DNA of 64,000 nucleotides from CAHJXF01 sp038225855 (lineage in GTDB: Bacteria > Pseudomonadota > Gammaproteobacteria > Burkholderiales > Burkholderiaceae_D). Shown here piece by piece: positions 26,842 through 36,248 of this stretch (the first letter of the stretch is position 1; every line of letters starts with the position of its first letter). The notes below the pieces were generated by a model, which worked only from the letters and a program-made list of their open reading frames with translations, searched no databases and was not told the origin of the DNA. The translations under genes were made by a program, and so were the position numbers. The stretch spans positions 62,001-126,000 of the forward strand of contig JBBRQU010000006.1 of NCBI GenBank assembly GCA_038225855.1, given 5' to 3'.

Positions 26842-28668
26842 TCAGAACCACGCATCCTGCATCGTCAGCGTGGTGTCGTCGAGCGATGCGAGCAGGTCCA
26901 GCATGGCTGCGACCTTCGGCAACTCGTACGCGAAGAAATACCGGCATGCCGCGAGCTTGCCTCGATAGAAATCATCATCGGCGTCGCCTTTCATGTTGCG
27001 TCCCGCGGCGAGTCCCTGCTCGAGCCACATCCATGCGATCACGATGTGGCCGAAGGCTTCGAGATAGACGGTCGCATTGGCGAGCGTGCGATTGGAGTCA
27101 CCCGCGGCATGCAGCGCACTCGTGACTTCTTCGAGCCGCGTCCATTGCGCTGCGAGCTGACCGGCGAGCTTCTGCGCACCAGGGTCGGGGACAGCTTTGC
27201 TCTTCGCGATCGTGTCGCGCACGCGCGTTGCGAGTAGCTGCAACGCCGCGCCGCTTTGCATCACGACTTTGCGTCCCAGCAGGTCGATCGCCTGGATGCC
27301 GTGCGTGCCTTCGTGGATCGGGTTCAATCGATTGTCGCGATAGAACTGCTCGACGTTGTAGTCGCGCGTATAGCCGTAACCGCCATGGACCTGGATCGCG
27401 AGGCTGTTGGCTTCGACGCACCATTGCGACGGCCAGCTCTTGGCGATCGGCGTGAGGATGTCGAGCAGCAGCCTGGCCTCGCGTCGTTGGTTGTCGTCCT
27501 CGGCCGTCTGTTCGTCGTCGACCAGCTTCGCGCAATACAGGTTCAGCGCGAGCGCGCCTTCGACGTACGACTTCTGCGCGAGCAACATGCGCTTGACGTC
27601 GGCGTGCTCGACGATACGCACTTGCGCCTGCGCCGGATTCTTGCCCGCCGGCGGTCGACCTTGCGGACGATTGCGCGCGTAATCGAGTGAATGCAGATAG
27701 CCGGTGTAGCCGAGCGCGGTTGCGCCCAGACCGACACCGATGCGCGCCTCGTTCATCATGTGGAACATCTGCGCAAGACCCTTGGCGGGTTCACCGACGA
27801 GCGATCCGATGGCCCCCGGCTCGCCGCGCGGCTTGAACTTGCCTTCGCCGAAGTTGAGCAGGCAGTTGGTCGTGCCGCGATAGCCCATCTTGTGATTGAG
27901 CCCCGCGAGCACGATGTCGTTGCGCTCGCCGACGCTGCCGTCGTCATCGACCAGGAACTTCGGCACGATGAAAAGCGAGATGCCCTTCACGCCGATCGGC
28001 AGTGAGCCATCGGCCTCGGGAATTTTCGCGAGGACCAGATGCACGATGTTCTCCGACAGTTCGTGCTCGCCTGCCGAGATCCACATCTTGTTGCCGAACA
28101 GCCGATAGCTGCCATCGTCCTGCTCGACGGCACGCGTCTTCACGTCTGAAAGAGACGAGCCCGCCTGCGTTTCGGAGAGACACATGGTGCCGAAGAAGCG
28201 ACCCGCCAGCATCGGCTTCACGTAGCGTTCGATCTGCTCTTCGGATCCATGCGCGAGCAGGAGATTCGAATTGCCGATCGTGAGAAAGGGATACGAAGAC
28301 GTGCCGGCGTTGGCCGCCTTGAACCACGCGAAGCCGGCCTTCTCGACGACGGCGGGCAACTGCATGCCGCCGAGTTGATAGTCGCGGCCCGCGGCCATCA
28401 GGCCGGCATCGCAGAACGCCGCGAGTGCCTTGCCCACTTCGGGAATCATCGTCACGCGCTCGCCGTCGAATTGCGGCTCGTGCTGATCGTTCTTCTTGTT
28501 GTGCGGTAGGAACAAATCGGTCGCAATCCGCTCGCAAGTCGAGAGCGCCGCGTCGAAGGTCTCGCGCGAATGATCGGCGAAGCGGGGACGCTGCGTCAGC
28601 GATTCGACAGCGAGCCATTCATAGAGAAGAAAGGCGATGTCGCGACGGGAGAGAAGTTTGGAGGTCAT
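26842..28668 (-). CDS. acyl-CoA dehydrogenase (large, with C-terminal extension)
   Basis: The 608-residue flavoenzyme is of the long ACAD type. The N-terminal domain ends at the FAD/substrate region MCLSETQAGSSLSDVKT and IWISAGEH-like MWISAGEHELSEN. The C-domain has VHGGYGYTRDYNVEQFYRDN and HEGTHGIQAIDLLGRK. A further 120 helical residues follow, as in enzymes associated with FadB operons. It catalyses the first oxidation of acyl-CoA. ATG 28668 follows GGAGG. The 144-bp leader to the thiolase gene contains a palindrome. Confidence 0.92.
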   Translation of the reverse strand: MTSKLLSRRDIAFLLYEWLAVESLTQRPRFADHSRETFDAALSTCERIATDLFLPHNKKNDQHEPQFDGERVTMIPEVGKALAAFCDAGLMAAGRDYQLGGMQLPAVVEKAGFAWFKAANAGTSSYPFLTIGNSNLLLAHGSEEQIERYVKPMLAGRFFGTMCLSETQAGSSLSDVKTRAVEQDDGSYRLFGNKMWISAGEHELSENIVHLVLAKIPEADGSLPIGVKGISLFIVPKFLVDDDGSVGERNDIVLAGLNHKMGYRGTTNCLLNFGEGKFKPRGEPGAIGSLVGEPAKGLAQMFHMMNEARIGVGLGATALGYTGYLHSLDYARNRPQGRPPAGKNPAQAQVRIVEHADVKRMLLAQKSYVEGALALNLYCAKLVDDEQTAEDDNQRREARLLLDILTPIAKSWPSQWCVEANSLAIQVHGGYGYTRDYNVEQFYRDNRLNPIHEGTHGIQAIDLLGRKVVMQSGAALQLLATRVRDTIAKSKAVPDPGAQKLAGQLAAQWTRLEEVTSALHAAGDSNRTLANATVYLEAFGHIVIAWMWLEQGLAAGRNMKGDADDDFYRGKLAACRYFFAYELPKVAAMLDLLASLDDTTLTMQDAWF

Positions 28669-28684
28669 GCGCGGGTTTGTTAAT

Positions 28685-28721
28685 CGGTTTCACGCGTACT
28701 CGGGTTTCACGCGTACGCGTG
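28685..28721. repeat. short direct repeat with 14-bp palindrome between thiolase and acyl-CoA dehydrogenase genes
   Basis: GGTTTCACGCGTAC occurs twice, at 28686-28699 and 28703-28716. The second copy runs into a perfect 14-bp palindrome, CACGCGTACGCGTG (28708-28721). In the minus-strand transcript it would fold between two operon genes and could act in RNA processing, or the DNA could be an operator for an internal promoter. No T-run is present. Confidence 0.5.
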
Positions 28722-28812
28722 AGAGATTCGACCAGGCTCGATCCAAATCCCGATGCATCGGGCCATGCGGTTCGCGCTCCTTGTTGCCCTGCGTTGATGA
28801 TGCCGCCCCGCA

Positions 28813-29991
28813 TCACACCACTTCGAACAACCCTGCGGCCCCCATCCCGCCGCCGATGCACATCGTCACGACGACGAACTTCTCGCCGCGGCGCTTGCCT
28901 TCGATCAGCGCGTGGCCGACCAGGCGCGAACCAGTCACGCCATAGGGATGGCCGACCGCGATCGCACCGCCGTCGACGTTCAGGCGATCGTTGGAAATGC
29001 CGAGCTTGTCGCGGCAGTAGATCACCTGCACCGCGAAGGCTTCGTTCAATTCCCAGAGACCAATGTCTTCGACCTTCATGCCGGTCTTGGCGAGCAGCTT
29101 GGGAATCGCGAACACCGGACCGATGCCCATCTCGTCGGGCTCGCAACCGGCGACTGCGAAACCGCGGAAGATGCCGATCGGCTTGATGCCTCTTTGTTCC
29201 GCCGTCTTCGCGTTCATCAGCACCGCTGCCGATGCGCCGTCGGAGAACTGGCTCGCGTTGCCCGCGGCGATCACCCCGCCCGGCATGGCGGGCTTGATCT
29301 TGGCTACGCCTTCGTAAGTCGTGTCGCTGCGTATGCCTTCGTCTTCGCTGATCGTGACTTCCTTCGTGCCGAGCATGCCGGTGGCCTTATCGGCCACGCC
29401 CATGACGGTCACCATCGGCACGATCTCTTGCTTGAAGTGCCCGGCCTCGCGACCCGCGGCCGCGCGGCGCTGACTCTCGACGCCGTACTCGTCCTGCACT
29501 TCGCGCGGGATCTTGTAGCGCTTGGCGACCTGCTCGGCGGTCTGCAGCATGTTCCAGTAAATCTCGGGCTTCTTCGCAACCAGGTTGGGGTCGCGCAGCA
29601 TGTGGTGATTCATTTCGCTCTGCACACACGAGATCGACTCGACGCCGCCGGCCACGTAGATATCGCCCTCGCCGGCGATGATGCGTTGCGCCGCCGACGC
29701 GATGGTCTGCAGGCCCGACGAGCAGAAGCGGTTGATGGTCATGCCCGAGGTCGTGACCGGACAGCCGGCCATCAACGCGATCTGGCGCGCGATGTTGGCG
29801 CCGGTCGCACCTTCGGGATTGGCGCAGCCCATCACGACGTCGTCGATCTCGGCCGGGTCGACGCCCGCGCGTTCGATCGCATGCTTGACGGCGTGACCTC
29901 CCATGGTCGCGCCATGCGTCATGTTGAAGGCGCCCTTCCAGGACTTGGCGAGGGCGGTGCGGGCGGTCGATACGATGACGGCGTCTGTCAT
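28813..29991 (-). CDS. acetyl-CoA C-acyltransferase (3-ketoacyl-CoA thiolase)
   Basis: The 392-residue thiolase has nucleophile C90 in NRFCSSGLQ, the base H348 in AVGHPYG and C378 in CIGGGMG. It cleaves 3-ketoacyl-CoA to acetyl-CoA and a shortened acyl-CoA, the last step of beta-oxidation. It lies 58 bp downstream of the FadB-like gene and presumably forms the multienzyme complex with it, as FadA does. Confidence 0.94.
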   Translation of the reverse strand: MTDAVIVSTARTALAKSWKGAFNMTHGATMGGHAVKHAIERAGVDPAEIDDVVMGCANPEGATGANIARQIALMAGCPVTTSGMTINRFCSSGLQTIASAAQRIIAGEGDIYVAGGVESISCVQSEMNHHMLRDPNLVAKKPEIYWNMLQTAEQVAKRYKIPREVQDEYGVESQRRAAAGREAGHFKQEIVPMVTVMGVADKATGMLGTKEVTISEDEGIRSDTTYEGVAKIKPAMPGGVIAAGNASQFSDGASAAVLMNAKTAEQRGIKPIGIFRGFAVAGCEPDEMGIGPVFAIPKLLAKTGMKVEDIGLWELNEAFAVQVIYCRDKLGISNDRLNVDGGAIAVGHPYGVTGSRLVGHALIEGKRRGEKFVVVTMCIGGGMGAAGLFEVV

Positions 29992-30049
29992 TTGATGCTC
30001 CTAACAATACTCGGGGAGCGCGGCGCCAAGCGCCGCGTATGTGTGTTTT

Positions 30050-32140
30050 TCAATTGAACGTCTTGCTTTCCGCCGCCAGCTTCGCCAGCAACGGCGCGGG
30101 TTTCCACGCATCGCCCTGGCGCTTCGCATTCGGGCCCTGCGCGAATTTTTCCATCGTCATCACGAGGCGTGGCAAGCCGACAGTGTCCGCATAGAACATC
30201 GGACCGCCGCGCCACACCGGGAAGCCGTATCCGGTCAGATACACCATGTCGATGTCGGACGCGCGCTGCGCGATACCTTCGGCTAGCAGTTGCGCGCCTT
30301 CGTTCACCAACGCGAACACGAGGCGTTCGACGATCTCCTGATCCGCGATCTTGCGGCGCTCGATCCCGAGGCGCTTGGACTCCTCGACGATCATCGCGTT
30401 GACGTCGGCATTCGGACGCGGCGTGCGATCGCCCGGCTTGTAGTCGTACCAGCCGGCGCTGGTCTTCTGGCCGTAGCGGCCCATCTCGCACAAAAGATCC
30501 GCAGTCTTCGAATAGACCATGTTCGGCTTCTCTGCGTAGCGACGCTTTCTGATCGCCCAGCCGATGTCGTTGCCCGCCAGATCGCCCATGCGAAACGGTC
30601 CCATTGCGAAGCCGAATTTTTCGACGGCCTTGTCGACCTGCTCGGGCAGCGCGCCTTCTTCCAGCAGGAAACCGGCTTGCCGCGAGTACTGCTCGATCAT
30701 GCGGTTGCCGATGAAGCCGTCGCACACGCCCGACACCACGCCGGTCTTCTTCAACTTCTTCGACAGTCCCATGGTGGTCGCGAGCACGTCTTTCGCGGTC
30801 TTCTTGCCGCGCACGACCTCGAGCAGCTTCATCACGTTGGCCGGCGAGAAGAAGTGTGTGCCGATCACGTCTTCGGGTCGCTTGGTGAAGGCGGCGATCT
30901 TGTCGACGTCGAGCGTCGACGTGTTGGACGCCAGGATCGCACCCTTCTTCATCACCTCGTCGAGCTTCTTGAAGACCTGCTCCTTGACGCCCATCTCTTC
31001 GAACACCGCTTCGATCACGATGTCCGCATCCTTGATGTCGTCGTAGCTGGTCGTGCCGGTGATCGCTCCGACGCGCTGATCGAATTTCTCCTGCGTCAGC
31101 TTGCCCTTCTTCATGGTGTTCTCGTAGTTCTTCCTGATCGTCCCGAGACCCTTGTCGAGCGCCTCCTGCTTCAGCTCGAGCAGCTTCACCGGGATACCGG
31201 CGTTGGCGAAGTTCATCGCGATGCCGCCGCCCATCGTGCCCGCGCCGATCACCGCTGCGCTCTTGATCTCGCGCGTGGGCGTATCTTCGGGGACGTCGGG
31301 AATCTTGCTCGCGGCGCGCTCGCCGAAGAACGCATGGCGCAACGACTTCGATTCGGGCGTCTGCACCAGTTCCATGAAGCACGCGCGCTCGAACGCGATG
31401 CCGTCGTCGAAGCGCTTGGTGACCGCGGCCTCGACCGCATCGACGCATTTTTTCGGCGCAGGATAATTTTTCGCGACCGCATTGACGGTGTTGCGCGCGA
31501 ACGCGAAGAAACCTTCGTAGAGCGGGAAGTCGATCTTGATGTCGCGGATCTTGGGCAGCGGGCGCTTGTCGGCGATTTCGTTGGCGAACTTGATTGCGCC
31601 CTCGAGCAAGTCGCCATCGATCATGCGATCGAAGAGCTTGGTCTTCGCGAGTTTCTCGGACGCAATCGGCGTGCCGCCCAGGATCATGTTCAACGCGAGT
31701 TCGACGCCCACCACGCGTGGCAGGCGCTGCGTGCCGCCCGCGCCTGGAAGGATGCCGAGCTTGACTTCGGGCAGCGCGATCTGCGCACCCGGCGACGCGA
31801 CGCGATAGTGGCAACCGAGCGCAAGCTCGAGGCCGCCGCCCATCGCGACGCCGTGAATCGCCGCAACCACCGGCTTGCTTGCGCTCTCGATGATGTCGAT
31901 CACGGTCGCAAGCGACGGCTCGGCGGTCGCGGCCGGCGAGTTGAACTCCTTGATCTCCGCACCCGCGGAAAACGCCTTGCCCTTGCCGATCAGCACGATC
32001 GCCTTGACCGATGCGTCGTCCAGCGCCTGCTGCATGCCGTCGACGACGCCCTTCCTCGCGGCATGGCTCATGCTGTTGACCGGCGGGTTGGCGATCGTGA
32101 TCACGGCGATGCCGTTCTGCACCTGGGTTGTTGCTGTCAT
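30050..32140 (-). CDS. bifunctional enoyl-CoA hydratase / 3-hydroxyacyl-CoA dehydrogenase (FadB/FadJ-like)
   Basis: The 696-residue fusion has an N-terminal crotonase domain (about 1-190; oxyanion motif GVAMGGGLELALGCHY and GILPGAGGTQRLPRVVG). An NAD-binding domain starts at about residue 297 (GAGTMGGGIAMNFANAG), and two HAD C-domains end it (NRMIEQYSRQAGFLLEEG; MVYLTGYGFPVWRGG). It does the hydration and second oxidation of beta-oxidation. It is first in the operon; its leader carries a dispersed repeat and a TetR-type palindrome at 32359. Confidence 0.94.
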   Translation of the reverse strand: MTATTQVQNGIAVITIANPPVNSMSHAARKGVVDGMQQALDDASVKAIVLIGKGKAFSAGAEIKEFNSPAATAEPSLATVIDIIESASKPVVAAIHGVAMGGGLELALGCHYRVASPGAQIALPEVKLGILPGAGGTQRLPRVVGVELALNMILGGTPIASEKLAKTKLFDRMIDGDLLEGAIKFANEIADKRPLPKIRDIKIDFPLYEGFFAFARNTVNAVAKNYPAPKKCVDAVEAAVTKRFDDGIAFERACFMELVQTPESKSLRHAFFGERAASKIPDVPEDTPTREIKSAAVIGAGTMGGGIAMNFANAGIPVKLLELKQEALDKGLGTIRKNYENTMKKGKLTQEKFDQRVGAITGTTSYDDIKDADIVIEAVFEEMGVKEQVFKKLDEVMKKGAILASNTSTLDVDKIAAFTKRPEDVIGTHFFSPANVMKLLEVVRGKKTAKDVLATTMGLSKKLKKTGVVSGVCDGFIGNRMIEQYSRQAGFLLEEGALPEQVDKAVEKFGFAMGPFRMGDLAGNDIGWAIRKRRYAEKPNMVYSKTADLLCEMGRYGQKTSAGWYDYKPGDRTPRPNADVNAMIVEESKRLGIERRKIADQEIVERLVFALVNEGAQLLAEGIAQRASDIDMVYLTGYGFPVWRGGPMFYADTVGLPRLVMTMEKFAQGPNAKRQGDAWKPAPLLAKLAAESKTFN

Positions 32141-32212
32141 GGAAGCTTCCTCGAAATGTCGTTGTTCGGCCCGCGCTCACTTCGAATGAGTGAAAGTTCT
32201 TGCCGCGCTCGC

Positions 32213-32311
32213 GTCGTTCCCGCGCACGCGGGGCGGGAATCCAGTGGCTTGCCACGCACGCCGCTGGGTCCCTTCCCCGCTTTCGCGGGGACCAAAGGCC
32301 GCAGGGACGAC
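32213..32311 (-). repeat. dispersed two-hairpin repeat, copy A (in fadB leader)
   Basis: The element is bounded by GTCGTTCCCG and CAGGGACGAC, which are near-perfect inverted ends. Inside lie GC-rich hairpins and the sequence GAATCCAG...CGCTGGGTCCC. Copies B (41503-41575) and C (43543-43614) have the same ends and internal CCCAGCGGC block in the opposite orientation. It separates the operator at 32359 from the FadB-like gene, so it should be in the 5' leader. Copy A is longer because a CCCCGCTTTCGCGGGG hairpin segment is inserted. Confidence 0.7.
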
Positions 32312-32358
32312 AAGCTTCATATCGAGCGCTCGCAACCGGGACGAGATCATAACAAATA

Positions 32359-32370
32359 GAACGATCGTTC
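32359..32370. promoter_or_regulatory. GAACGATCGTTC operator upstream of the beta-oxidation operon
   Basis: GAACGATCGTTC is a perfect 12-bp palindrome in an AT-rich setting (AATAGAACGA / TCGTTCGTTT match at 8 of 10 positions). It lies 219 bp upstream of the FadB-like start and just beyond the livF stop at 32388. It shares the core with 23237-23248. TetR-family repressors of fatty-acid degradation bind sites of this shape; which protein binds here is not known. Confidence 0.6.
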
Positions 32371-32387
32371 GTTTTTCCGCCTGCGCT

Positions 32388-33128
32388 TCAAACTTCGAGC
32401 CACTCCTTGCGCACGGATGGGTTCGCCTTCAATTCCGCCGGCGTCCCTTCGAAGACGATCTGTCCGTGGCCCATCACGTAGACCCGCTGCGAGATTTCGA
32501 GGGCGATCGCGAGCTTCTGCTCGACCAGTAGCACCGAGATGCCGCGGTTCTTGAGCTCGTTCAGATAGTCGGCCACAAGCTCGACGATCTTGGGTGCGAG
32601 GCCTTCGGTCGGCTCGTCGATCATGATCAGGTCCGGGTCGCCCATCAGCGTGCGGCACAGCGTGAGCATCTGCTGCTCGCCACCCGACAGCACGCCGGCC
32701 GGCACGTGCTCGCGTTCCTTCAGCCGCGGGAACATCTGGTACATGTCGGCCAGCGACCAGCGGCCACTCTGCTTTCGGCTCTTTTCGCCGAGGATCAGAT
32801 TCTGCTCGACCGTGAGGCGCGGAAAGATGTCGCGATTCTCGGGGACGTAGCCGATGCCCCGATGCGCGATGCGAAACGCTTTCTGGCCGCTGATCTCTTC
32901 GCCCTTGAAGGTGATCGAGCCGGTATTGGCCACCTGCCCCATGATCGACTTCACCGTCGTCGAGCGACCCACGCCGTTGCGTCCGAGCAGGCTCACGATC
33001 TCGCCCGCGCCGATGTGCAGATCGATGCCGTGCAGCACGTGGCTCTTGCCGTAATAGGCGTGCAGATCCGTGAGCTTGAGCAGCGGATCGGCAGCCGCGC
33101 TGGTGGTCGCATTGATCGCTGCGTTCAT
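32388..33128 (-). CDS. livF: branched-chain amino-acid type ABC transporter ATP-binding protein LivF
   Basis: The 246-residue ATPase has the LivF-type order: Walker A region GRNGVGRSTT (49-58), LSGGEQQMLTLCRTL, Walker B DLIMIDEPTEGLAP and the H-loop position occupied by VEQ (LLVEQKL), normal for LivF. The Walker A Lys is replaced by Arg55; I believe some burkholderial LivF-like proteins share this, so it may still be active. ATG 33128 overlaps the livG stop by four bases. Confidence 0.9.
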   Translation of the reverse strand: MNAAINATTSAAADPLLKLTDLHAYYGKSHVLHGIDLHIGAGEIVSLLGRNGVGRSTTVKSIMGQVANTGSITFKGEEISGQKAFRIAHRGIGYVPENRDIFPRLTVEQNLILGEKSRKQSGRWSLADMYQMFPRLKEREHVPAGVLSGGEQQMLTLCRTLMGDPDLIMIDEPTEGLAPKIVELVADYLNELKNRGISVLLVEQKLAIALEISQRVYVMGHGQIVFEGTPAELKANPSVRKEWLEV

Positions 33129-33937
33129 GCGTGCGTCTCCGAAGCATGCGCACCCAGATAGGCTTCCTGCACTTTCTGGTTCGAGCGAATTTTCTCGGGC
33201 GTGTCGGTCGCGATCACTTCGCCATAGACCAGCACCGAGATGCGGTCGGCAAGGCCGAACACCACGCTCATGTCGTGCTCGACCATCACCAGCGTCTTGC
33301 CGACCGTGACGCGACGGATCAGCTCGACCGCATGGTCCGACTCGGAGCGGCTCATGCCCGCGGTCGGCTCGTCGAGCAGGATGACGTTGGCGCCGCCCGC
33401 GACCGTGATGCCGATCTCGAGCGCGCGTTGCTCGGCGTAGGTCAGCATGCCGGCCGCGACATCGTGCCTCCTTTTCAGGCCGATCAGTTCGAGCACTTCT
33501 TCGGAGCGCAGTCGTGCATCGCGCAGGCTCGCGAGCGATTGCCAGAACGAATACTTGTAGCCGAGCGACCACAGCACCGCGCAGCGGATGTTCTCGAACA
33601 CCGACAGACGATGAAAGATGTTGGTGATTTGAAAGCTGCGCGACAGACCGCGGCGATTGATCTCGAACGGCGTGAGGCCGAGGGTGCTCGAACCATCGAG
33701 CAGGATGTCGCCCGACGAGACTTCGAAGCGGCCCGAGATCAGGTTGAAGAGCGTCGATTTGCCGGCGCCGTTGGGGCCGATCACCGCGTGGCGTTCGCCC
33801 GCCGGAATCGCCAGCGACGCGCCGCGGATGATCTCGGACTTGCCGAAGCTCTTCCTCACTTCGCGAAGCTCGACCGAGCAGCGCGTCGAAGCCGCATCCG
33901 CAACGGCTTCTGGCATCGAGGCCGTCACGCTGCTCAC
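33125..33937 (-). CDS. livG: branched-chain amino-acid type ABC transporter ATP-binding protein LivG
   Basis: The 270-residue ATPase has Walker A GPNGAGKSTLFN, the LivG-type GLSRSFQITNIF, Walker B NVILLDEPTAGMS and a VEHDM switch region. The ABC signature is the degenerate LTYAEQRALEIG. The start is GTG 33937, overlapping the livM stop, with AAGGAG upstream; the longer open frame reads into livM and is not coding. Confidence 0.9.
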   Translation of the reverse strand: MSSVTASMPEAVADAASTRCSVELREVRKSFGKSEIIRGASLAIPAGERHAVIGPNGAGKSTLFNLISGRFEVSSGDILLDGSSTLGLTPFEINRRGLSRSFQITNIFHRLSVFENIRCAVLWSLGYKYSFWQSLASLRDARLRSEEVLELIGLKRRHDVAAGMLTYAEQRALEIGITVAGGANVILLDEPTAGMSRSESDHAVELIRRVTVGKTLVMVEHDMSVVFGLADRISVLVYGEVIATDTPEKIRSNQKVQEAYLGAHASETHA

Positions 33938-35229
33938 GCGAGGCTCCTTTCGATCTGCTGCTGGATCTCGGACTGGGCGCCGCCCCACACGTGCGCGAAG
34001 CGACGCGACGCGATGCGCATCAATAAGGCTCCCACGACCGTGATGATCGCCGCAATGATCCACGTCACGGACGAGCCGGTATCGATCGTGACGCCGAACA
34101 GCCTCATATGCGTGTCGCTGCCGGATTCGAGCTGGTAGTGATAGATCATTTCGATCAGCGACACGATCCCTACGAAGAGCACGACGCCGGCGGCGACTAC
34201 GCCCGCATACGGCGCCCACAATCGTTTGAACTTGCCGAACTTGGCGACGCGCAGATTCATCATGATCAGGCTCGCGATGCCGCCCGGCGCATACATCACC
34301 ATCAAGAGAAAGAAGATGCCCAGATACAGGAGCCACGCCTTGGTCCACTCGGACAACATCACGAACGACAGCACGAAGATCACCGCGCCGATGATCGGGC
34401 CGAAGAAGAAGCCCACGCCGCCCAGGAAGGTGAAGAGCAGGTATGCGCCCGAGCGCACCGTGCTGACGTTTTCCGAACTCACGATCTCGAAGTTGATCGC
34501 GGCGAGGCCGCCGGCGATGCCAGCAAAGAAGCCCGCAATGATCACGACCAGAAAGCGAACGCGCTGCGTGTTGTAGCCGACGAACTCGGCGCGCTCGGGG
34601 TTGTCGCGCACCGCGTTCGCCATGCGCCCGAGCGGCGTCAACGTGAACGCATACATCAGCACCGTGCAGATCAGGGTCCAGATCGCGATCAGGTAATAGA
34701 CTTGGATCTGCGGCCCGAACGTGAGCCCGAGGACCGGCTGACCGATCACGCGGTTGGTCGTGATGCCCGCCTCACCGCCGAAGAACTCGGGCAGCATCAA
34801 CGAGCTCGCCGCGACCAGTTCGCCGATGCCCAGCGTGATCATCGCGAACGTGGTGCCGGACCTCTTGGTCGTCACGTAGCCGAACAGGACGCCGAAGAAG
34901 GCGCCGGCGATTCCGCCGATCAAGGGGATCAACGATGTCGGCACGTTGAATTTCCCGTGCGCGACCGCGTTCATCACATGAATGGCCACGAAGGCGCCGA
35001 GACCGACATAGACCGCGTGCCCGAAGCTGAGCATGCCGGTCTGGCCGATCAGCATGTTGTACGACAGACAGACGATGATCAGCGTGCCGATCTGCGAGAG
35101 GATGGTCAGCGACAAGCTCGACTTGAAGATCAGCGGCGCGATCACGAGCACGATCACGAACACCAGCCACAGGGCCCAGCGCCCGATTTCGACAGGGGCG
35201 AATTTCAACGTGCGTCCGCTCTCAGTCAT
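33934..35229 (-). CDS. livM: branched-chain amino-acid type ABC transporter permease LivM
   Basis: The 431-residue permease has about ten hydrophobic segments and the family EAA-like loop (GRMANAVRDNPERAEFVGYN). It starts with a long N-terminal helix pair and ends with an extra helix (VTWIIAAIITVVGALLM) beyond the usual 330-residue core. It forms the channel with LivH. The gene overlaps the end of livH by 8 bp. Confidence 0.9.
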   Translation of the reverse strand: MTESGRTLKFAPVEIGRWALWLVFVIVLVIAPLIFKSSLSLTILSQIGTLIIVCLSYNMLIGQTGMLSFGHAVYVGLGAFVAIHVMNAVAHGKFNVPTSLIPLIGGIAGAFFGVLFGYVTTKRSGTTFAMITLGIGELVAASSLMLPEFFGGEAGITTNRVIGQPVLGLTFGPQIQVYYLIAIWTLICTVLMYAFTLTPLGRMANAVRDNPERAEFVGYNTQRVRFLVVIIAGFFAGIAGGLAAINFEIVSSENVSTVRSGAYLLFTFLGGVGFFFGPIIGAVIFVLSFVMLSEWTKAWLLYLGIFFLLMVMYAPGGIASLIMMNLRVAKFGKFKRLWAPYAGVVAAGVVLFVGIVSLIEMIYHYQLESGSDTHMRLFGVTIDTGSSVTWIIAAIITVVGALLMRIASRRFAHVWGGAQSEIQQQIERSLA

Positions 35230-36172
35230 CGCGCTTCCCCATGATCCCGCGCGGCCTGAAGATCAGGATCAGGACCAGCAGCAGATACGGCAGGATCGGT
35301 GCGACCTGCGAGATCGTGAGTTTCAACACCGGATAACCGATCGAGTCGGGCGTGAGGGCCACGCCGTATTTCGCGAACAGGGTGACGAACGAGTAGTCGA
35401 GCGCGACAGCGAAGGTCTGCACAATGCCGATCAGCAGCGACGCGATGAAGGCGCCCACCAGCGATCCCATGCCGCCGACAACCACCACGACGAAGATGAT
35501 CGAGCCTACCGTCGCGGCCATGCCGGGCTCGGTCACGAAGGCGTTGCCCCCGATCACGCCCGCGAGACCCGCGAGCGCACAGCCGCCGCCGAACACCATC
35601 ATGAACACGCGCGGCACGTTGTGGCCGAGCGCTTCGACCATGTCGGGATGCGAAAGCGCACCCTGGATGACGAGGCCGATACGCGTTTTCGTGAACAGCA
35701 GGTAAACCGCGATCAGCATCAACACGGCGACCAGCATCATGAAGCCGCGGTACGCGGGAAAGGTGGTCGTGTAGATCGTGAACAGCGGCCCTTCGAGCAC
35801 GGCAGGAATGCGGTAGTCGACCGGCGCGCGACCCCAGATCAATTGCACGAACTCGGTGATGCAATACGCGAGGCCGAAGGTGACCAGCAATTCGGGCACA
35901 TGGCCGAACTTGTGGACGCGCCGCAAGGCGTAGCGCTCGAACAATGCGCCGCCGATGCCGACCACGATCGGCGCCAGAACCAGCGCGGGCCAGAAGCCGA
36001 CCGCGACGCTGATCTGATAGGCGATGTACGCACCCAGCATGTAGAACGCCGCATGCGCGAAGTTGAGCACGCCCATCATGCTGAAGATCAGCGTGAGCCC
36101 GCTCGAGAGCATGAACAGCAGGAGCCCGTAGCTCACGCCGTTCAGAAGGGAGATGAGGAAGAACTCCAACAC
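35222..36172 (-). CDS. livH: branched-chain amino-acid type ABC transporter permease LivH
   Basis: The 316-residue permease has about eight transmembrane segments, the family N-terminal LLNGVSYGLLLFMLSSGLTL and SMMGVLNFAHAAFYMLGAYI. The start is GTG 36172. It is separated from livK by 117 bp that contain a strong hairpin, which can set a different expression level for the binding protein. Confidence 0.9.
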   Translation of the reverse strand: MLEFFLISLLNGVSYGLLLFMLSSGLTLIFSMMGVLNFAHAAFYMLGAYIAYQISVAVGFWPALVLAPIVVGIGGALFERYALRRVHKFGHVPELLVTFGLAYCITEFVQLIWGRAPVDYRIPAVLEGPLFTIYTTTFPAYRGFMMLVAVLMLIAVYLLFTKTRIGLVIQGALSHPDMVEALGHNVPRVFMMVFGGGCALAGLAGVIGGNAFVTEPGMAATVGSIIFVVVVVGGMGSLVGAFIASLLIGIVQTFAVALDYSFVTLFAKYGVALTPDSIGYPVLKLTISQVAPILPYLLLVLILIFRPRGIMGKRDD

Positions 36173-36248
36173 GTTCCTTCGCTGAGACCCCGCGACCTCA
36201 AGGCTGCGCGCATTCCACGCAGAACCCCATCGATATCGTCCCGCTCGA

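Noticed and set aside
30290..32359. 689-codon plus-strand open frame opposite the FadB-like gene
   Set aside because: It is a mirror of the FadB-like codons, has no similarity pattern, no RBS and an Arg/Asp/His-rich composition.
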